64,000 nucleotides of DNA from Planctomycetota bacterium. Lineage in GTDB: Bacteria > Planctomycetota > UBA1135 > GCA-002686595. Location of the stretch: contig JALWOP010000392.1 in the NCBI GenBank assembly GCA_027083445.1, forward strand, positions 56,895 through 120,894, read 5' to 3'. Positions 60,991 to 64,000 of the stretch are shown piece by piece (the first letter of the stretch is position 1; every line of letters starts with the position of its first letter). The notes beneath the pieces are model-generated. The model ran no database searches. It was not told the origin of the DNA and saw only the letters and a list, made by a program, of their open reading frames with translations. The translations under genes were made by a program, and so were the position numbers.

Positions 60991-61434
60991 CTAGGCCAAT
61001 CGCTGCGCAGCCAGCCGCTGCACCAACTTGCCGTCGACCGCCCCCTTGTGGTCGGCCATGATCGCCTTCATCAGGCGTCCCAGATCCGCCTTGGAGCTGA
61101 GCCCGAGCTCAGCGATCTTGGCCTCCACCAGGGCCGCGACCTCCTCTTCACCGAGCTGGCGCGGCAGGTAGGCCTGGAGGATCGCGATCTCGGCGCGCTC
61201 CTTCTCGGCCAGCTCGGCCCGTCCCGCTTCCTCGTACTGCCGGGCGCTGTCCGCGCGGGTCTTGGCCGCGCTGGTGACGACGGCGAGTTGTTCGGCGTCG
61301 TCGAGCTCGTCCCCCTTGTCGATACGCTTGTTCTTCAAGGCGGCCAGCAGCATGCGCAGGGTGTCGCGGCGCAGGGCCTCCCCCGCGCGCATGGCTTGCT
61401 TGAGATCGGCTTCGATGCGGTCCTGTAGGGTCAT
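60991..61434 (-). CDS. yqeY: GatB/YqeY domain protein
   Basis: 147 residues from ATG at 61434. YqeY proteins resemble the tail of GatB, the amidotransferase subunit. Motifs: DLKQAMRAGEALRRDTLRMLLAALKN and KADLGRLMKAIMADHKGAVDGKLVQRLAA. The exact role is uncertain. Placed between gyrA and murJ. Confidence 0.93.
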   Translation of the reverse strand: MTLQDRIEADLKQAMRAGEALRRDTLRMLLAALKNKRIDKGDELDDAEQLAVVTSAAKTRADSARQYEEAGRAELAEKERAEIAILQAYLPRQLGEEEVAALVEAKIAELGLSSKADLGRLMKAIMADHKGAVDGKLVQRLAAQRLA

Positions 61435-61453
61435 CGATCGTCCTGGTGGATGC

Positions 61454-63961
61454 CTATTCGCCCTTGTTTTCGCCCGTAGGCGGTTCACCCGGTCCGTCAG
61501 AGGCGGGCTCCCGCGCCTCGGCGTCCTTCCCTTCGTCCTGGCTCGCGCTGAAACGCTCCAGGTCCTCGGCGGCGACGATCGCTGCCGCGACGAGGCGATC
61601 GTCCTCCTTGAGATTGACCAGGCGCACACCCTGGGTGTTGCGACCCATGGACGAGATGTCGGCGGCCCGGGAACGCACGATCATGCCCTTCTCGGTGATG
61701 AACATGACGTCGTCCGCCTCGCGGCAGAGCCGCACCGAGACCACCGCGCCGTTGCGTCCCTGGGTGCGGATGTTGATCACGCCCTGACCCCCGCGTCCCT
61801 TGATCGGGTATTCCTCCAGGGGCGTGCGCTTGCCGTAACCACGCTCGCAGGCGGTCAGGATGTAGGCACCCGGATCCTCGGCTGCGACCACGGCCATCCC
61901 GACGACCGCGTCCCCCTCCTTGAGTCGGATACCGCGCACCCCACGCGCACTGCGGCCCATGGCACGCACCGCCTGCTCATCGAAACGTACCGCCCGCCCA
62001 TCGCGCGAAGCGAGGAGCAGGGTGTCCCCCGGACTCGCCAGGGCGACGCCGACGACATGGTCGTTCTCCTCGAGGAGGATGGCGCGGATCCCGCCCCGTT
62101 TTGGACGCGAGTAGGCCTCGAGCGAGGTCTTCTTGATGACACCGTGCTCGGTAGCGAAGACGACGAAGCGCTCGGGGTCGAACTCGGGCACGCGCAGAAT
62201 CGAGGAGATCTCCTCACCATCGCGCAGTTCGAGTACGTTGCGAATCGCGCGTCCCTTCGATGTCCGTGTTCCCTCTGGCAGGTTGTAGACCTTGCGCCAA
62301 AAGACCTGACCGAAGTTGGAAAAGCACAGGATCGTGTCGTGGGTCGAGGCGACGAACATCGTCTCGAGCACGTCGCCTTCCTTGGCGTCCGAGCCCTTGA
62401 TCCCCCGGCCACCGCGGGCCTGGGCCCGATAGGTATCCGCCGGAACGCGCTTGATGTAGCCATCCCGCGAAAAGGTGACCACCATCAGGCCTTCGCTGAT
62501 CAGGTCCCCGATGTCGAAGTCGGTGTCGGCCTCCTCGTCGGAGATCTCCGTGCGACGAGCGTCGCCGTAGCGCTGCTCCATTTCGCTCAGGTCTTCCCGG
62601 ATGATGGCGGTCACCCGCTCCTCACGCGCCAGGATGTCGTTCAGATCGGCGATGGTCTCGACCAGGGAGGCGTGCTCGCTGACCAGTTTCTCGCGCTCGA
62701 GCCCGGTCAGACTTCCCAGGCGCATGTCCACGATGGCCTGGGACTGGCGTTCGGAGAGTTGGAACTCCGCCTGCAGGAGCTTGCGGGCCTCGTCCCGGTC
62801 CTTGCTGCCGCGAATGAGCGCGATGACGCGGTCGATGTTGTCGACCGCGATGAGCAGGCCGTCGACCACATGCTTGCGCTCCTCGGCCTTGCGCAGGAGG
62901 TACCGTGTCCGCCGTCGGATCACCTCCCGGCGGTGAGCGAGATAGGCATCGAGCAGGGCCCGCAACCCCATCGTGCGCGGCTGACGCTCGTGGATCGCCA
63001 GGTTGATGATGCTGTAGGTGGTCTGCAGCGGGGTGTACTTGAAGAGCTGGTTGGCGACGACGGTGGGGTCCTCGCCCTTCTTCAGCTCGACGACCAGCCG
63101 CATGCCCTTCTTGTTGGACTGATCCTCGACGTTGTAGATGCCCTCGATGCGGCCATCCTTCACGACGTCGACCATCTTGGCGATGATCCCGGTCTTGTCC
63201 GCCGCCTTACGGGTCTGGTAGGGGATCTCGGTGAAGACCAGGATCTCCTTCTTGCCCTTCTGCTCGACGTGGTAGCGGGCGCGGACGCGAATCAGGCCGC
63301 GACCGGTGGAGTAGGCCTGCAGGATTCCGCGCCGGCCCATGATGATGCCGCCGGTCGGAAAGTCCGGCCCGGGCACCAGCTCGAGCAGACGCGCCAGGGG
63401 CACGTTCTCGTCGTCGAGGATCGCGAGCAGGGCGGCGCAGATCTCCCGCAGGTTGTGGGGCGGCATCGAGGTCGCCATCCCCACGGCGATCCCGTCGGCA
63501 CCGTTGCAGAGCAAGTTGGGGAAGCGACTGGGCAGGACGGTCGGCTGGGTGCGCGTGTCGTCGTAGTTCGGTTCGAAGTCGACGGTGTCCTTGTCCAGGT
63601 CGGCCATCAGCTCGGTGGCCACCCCGGTCATGCGCGCCTCGGTGTAACGCATCGCCGCGGGGGGGTCCGCGTCGATCGAACCGAAGTTGCCCTGGCCGTC
63701 GACGAGGGGATAGCGCAGGGAGAAATCCTGGGCCATGCGCACGAGGGTCGGATAGATGACCGACTCGCCGTGGGGGTGATAGTTCCCCGAGGTGTCGCCG
63801 GCGATCTTGGCGCACTTGCGGTACTTGGCGCGCGGCCCCAGGTTGAGGTCGTTCATCGCCACCAGGATCCGGCGCTGGGACGGCTTGAGGCCGTCGCGGG
63901 CGTCGGGCAGGGCGCGCGAATGAATGACCGAGAGCGCGTAGGTCAGGTAGGACTCGCGCAT
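61454..63961 (-). CDS. gyrA: DNA gyrase subunit A (5' end damaged)
   Basis: 835 residues from the first in-frame ATG at 63961. The catalytic Tyr106 lies in [27 protein letters not shown] is the quinolone-resistance region and ARGGRGIKG is a GyrA-box-like segment before the beta-propeller. A homologous SIEREM reading continues upstream of 63961 to the palindrome centre, so about 15-20 N-terminal residues are missing. The tail is acidic. GyrA introduces negative supercoils with GyrB. ParC is less likely given the GyrA-box. Confidence 0.93.
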   Translation of the reverse strand: MRESYLTYALSVIHSRALPDARDGLKPSQRRILVAMNDLNLGPRAKYRKCAKIAGDTSGNYHPHGESVIYPTLVRMAQDFSLRYPLVDGQGNFGSIDADPPAAMRYTEARMTGVATELMADLDKDTVDFEPNYDDTRTQPTVLPSRFPNLLCNGADGIAVGMATSMPPHNLREICAALLAILDDENVPLARLLELVPGPDFPTGGIIMGRRGILQAYSTGRGLIRVRARYHVEQKGKKEILVFTEIPYQTRKAADKTGIIAKMVDVVKDGRIEGIYNVEDQSNKKGMRLVVELKKGEDPTVVANQLFKYTPLQTTYSIINLAIHERQPRTMGLRALLDAYLAHRREVIRRRTRYLLRKAEERKHVVDGLLIAVDNIDRVIALIRGSKDRDEARKLLQAEFQLSERQSQAIVDMRLGSLTGLEREKLVSEHASLVETIADLNDILAREERVTAIIREDLSEMEQRYGDARRTEISDEEADTDFDIGDLISEGLMVVTFSRDGYIKRVPADTYRAQARGGRGIKGSDAKEGDVLETMFVASTHDTILCFSNFGQVFWRKVYNLPEGTRTSKGRAIRNVLELRDGEEISSILRVPEFDPERFVVFATEHGVIKKTSLEAYSRPKRGGIRAILLEENDHVVGVALASPGDTLLLASRDGRAVRFDEQAVRAMGRSARGVRGIRLKEGDAVVGMAVVAAEDPGAYILTACERGYGKRTPLEEYPIKGRGGQGVINIRTQGRNGAVVSVRLCREADDVMFITEKGMIVRSRAADISSMGRNTQGVRLVNLKEDDRLVAAAIVAAEDLERFSASQDEGKDAEAREPASDGPGEPPTGENKGE

Positions 63962-64000
63962 CTCGCGTTCGATCGAACGCGAGATGCGCGAGTCCTACCT
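63945..64000. repeat. Perfect 56-bp palindrome at the window edge
   Basis: Each half (63945-63972 and 63973-64000) is the exact reverse complement of the other, and the arms may extend past the window end. It interrupts the gyrA N-terminus, with an in-frame TAG in the duplicated half. A fold-back assembly artefact centred on the natural TTCGATCGAA palindrome is the simplest reading. Confidence 0.95.

Noticed and set aside
11147..63961. Many long antisense frames, for example inside hemE, nrdJ and feoB
   Set aside because: They are opposite-strand shadows typical of GC-rich genes, without homology or ribosome binding sites.

Overview
The window is a GC-rich (my estimate is about 64%), gene-dense stretch from a Gram-negative, flagellated bacterium. 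Outer-membrane-type flagellar rings (FlgH, FlgI), acidic exported proteins, a TIGR03067-like lipocalin-type protein and a DsbD-like protein of the TGxxCxNCRxME kind fit Planctomycetota best. That assignment is an inference from gene content, not proven here. No rRNA, intact tRNA, CRISPR array, insertion sequence or prophage was seen.

Layout. 1-11115 (+): flagellar basal body, export ATPase, stator and C-ring operon (flgB end, flgC, fliEFGHIJ, a MotE-like gene, motA, two motB genes, fliL, fliM, fliN). 11147-16622: housekeeping and metabolic genes (serine hydrolase, FAD oxidoreductase, ispG, double-receiver protein, small membrane protein). 16696-20522: a SbcCD/YhaNO-type nuclease-ATPase pair. 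20695-24191: exported and membrane proteins, including a UGA-interrupted selenoprotein. 24302-33114 (+): a tightly overlapped haem operon (hemE, hemN, hemY, hemX-like, hemA, hemC, hemD, hemL; no hemB or hemH). 33098-35254: small HMA-like protein, SIS isomerase, acetyltransferase. 35235-48273 (-): hook, rod and ring flagellar genes in two transcription units, fliK-flgD-flgE and flgF-flgG-flgA-flgH-flgI-flgJ-flgN-flgK-flgL plus two extra genes. Each unit is preceded by a sigma-54-type promoter. 48415-51609: rpiA and feoAB with a Fur-like operator. 51592-55018 (-): a second UGA-interrupted gene (DsbD-like) and a cation efflux protein. 55187-63961: lipocalin-like protein, DinB-like protein, class II ribonucleotide reductase, murJ, yqeY and most of gyrA.

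The most notable discovery is two probable selenoproteins. One is a deiodinase-like thioredoxin-fold protein with four EF-hand loops (22482-23720). In the other, the CxxC of a DsbD gamma domain is UxxC (51592-54099, minus strand). In each, an in-frame UGA sits exactly at the catalytic redox position, the frame stays open to a plausible C-terminus, and a hairpin with GG in its apical loop follows at bacterial SECIS distance.

Two further patterns stand out. Many genes that lead a transcription unit have a TANNNT -10-like hexamer 7-13 nt before the start codon and no Shine-Dalgarno, and both sigma-54 promoters place +1 within 3 nt of an ATG. This suggests widespread leaderless transcripts. The last 56 bases form a perfect palindrome in the gyrA 5' end, most simply a fold-back assembly artefact, so the gyrA start cannot be trusted.
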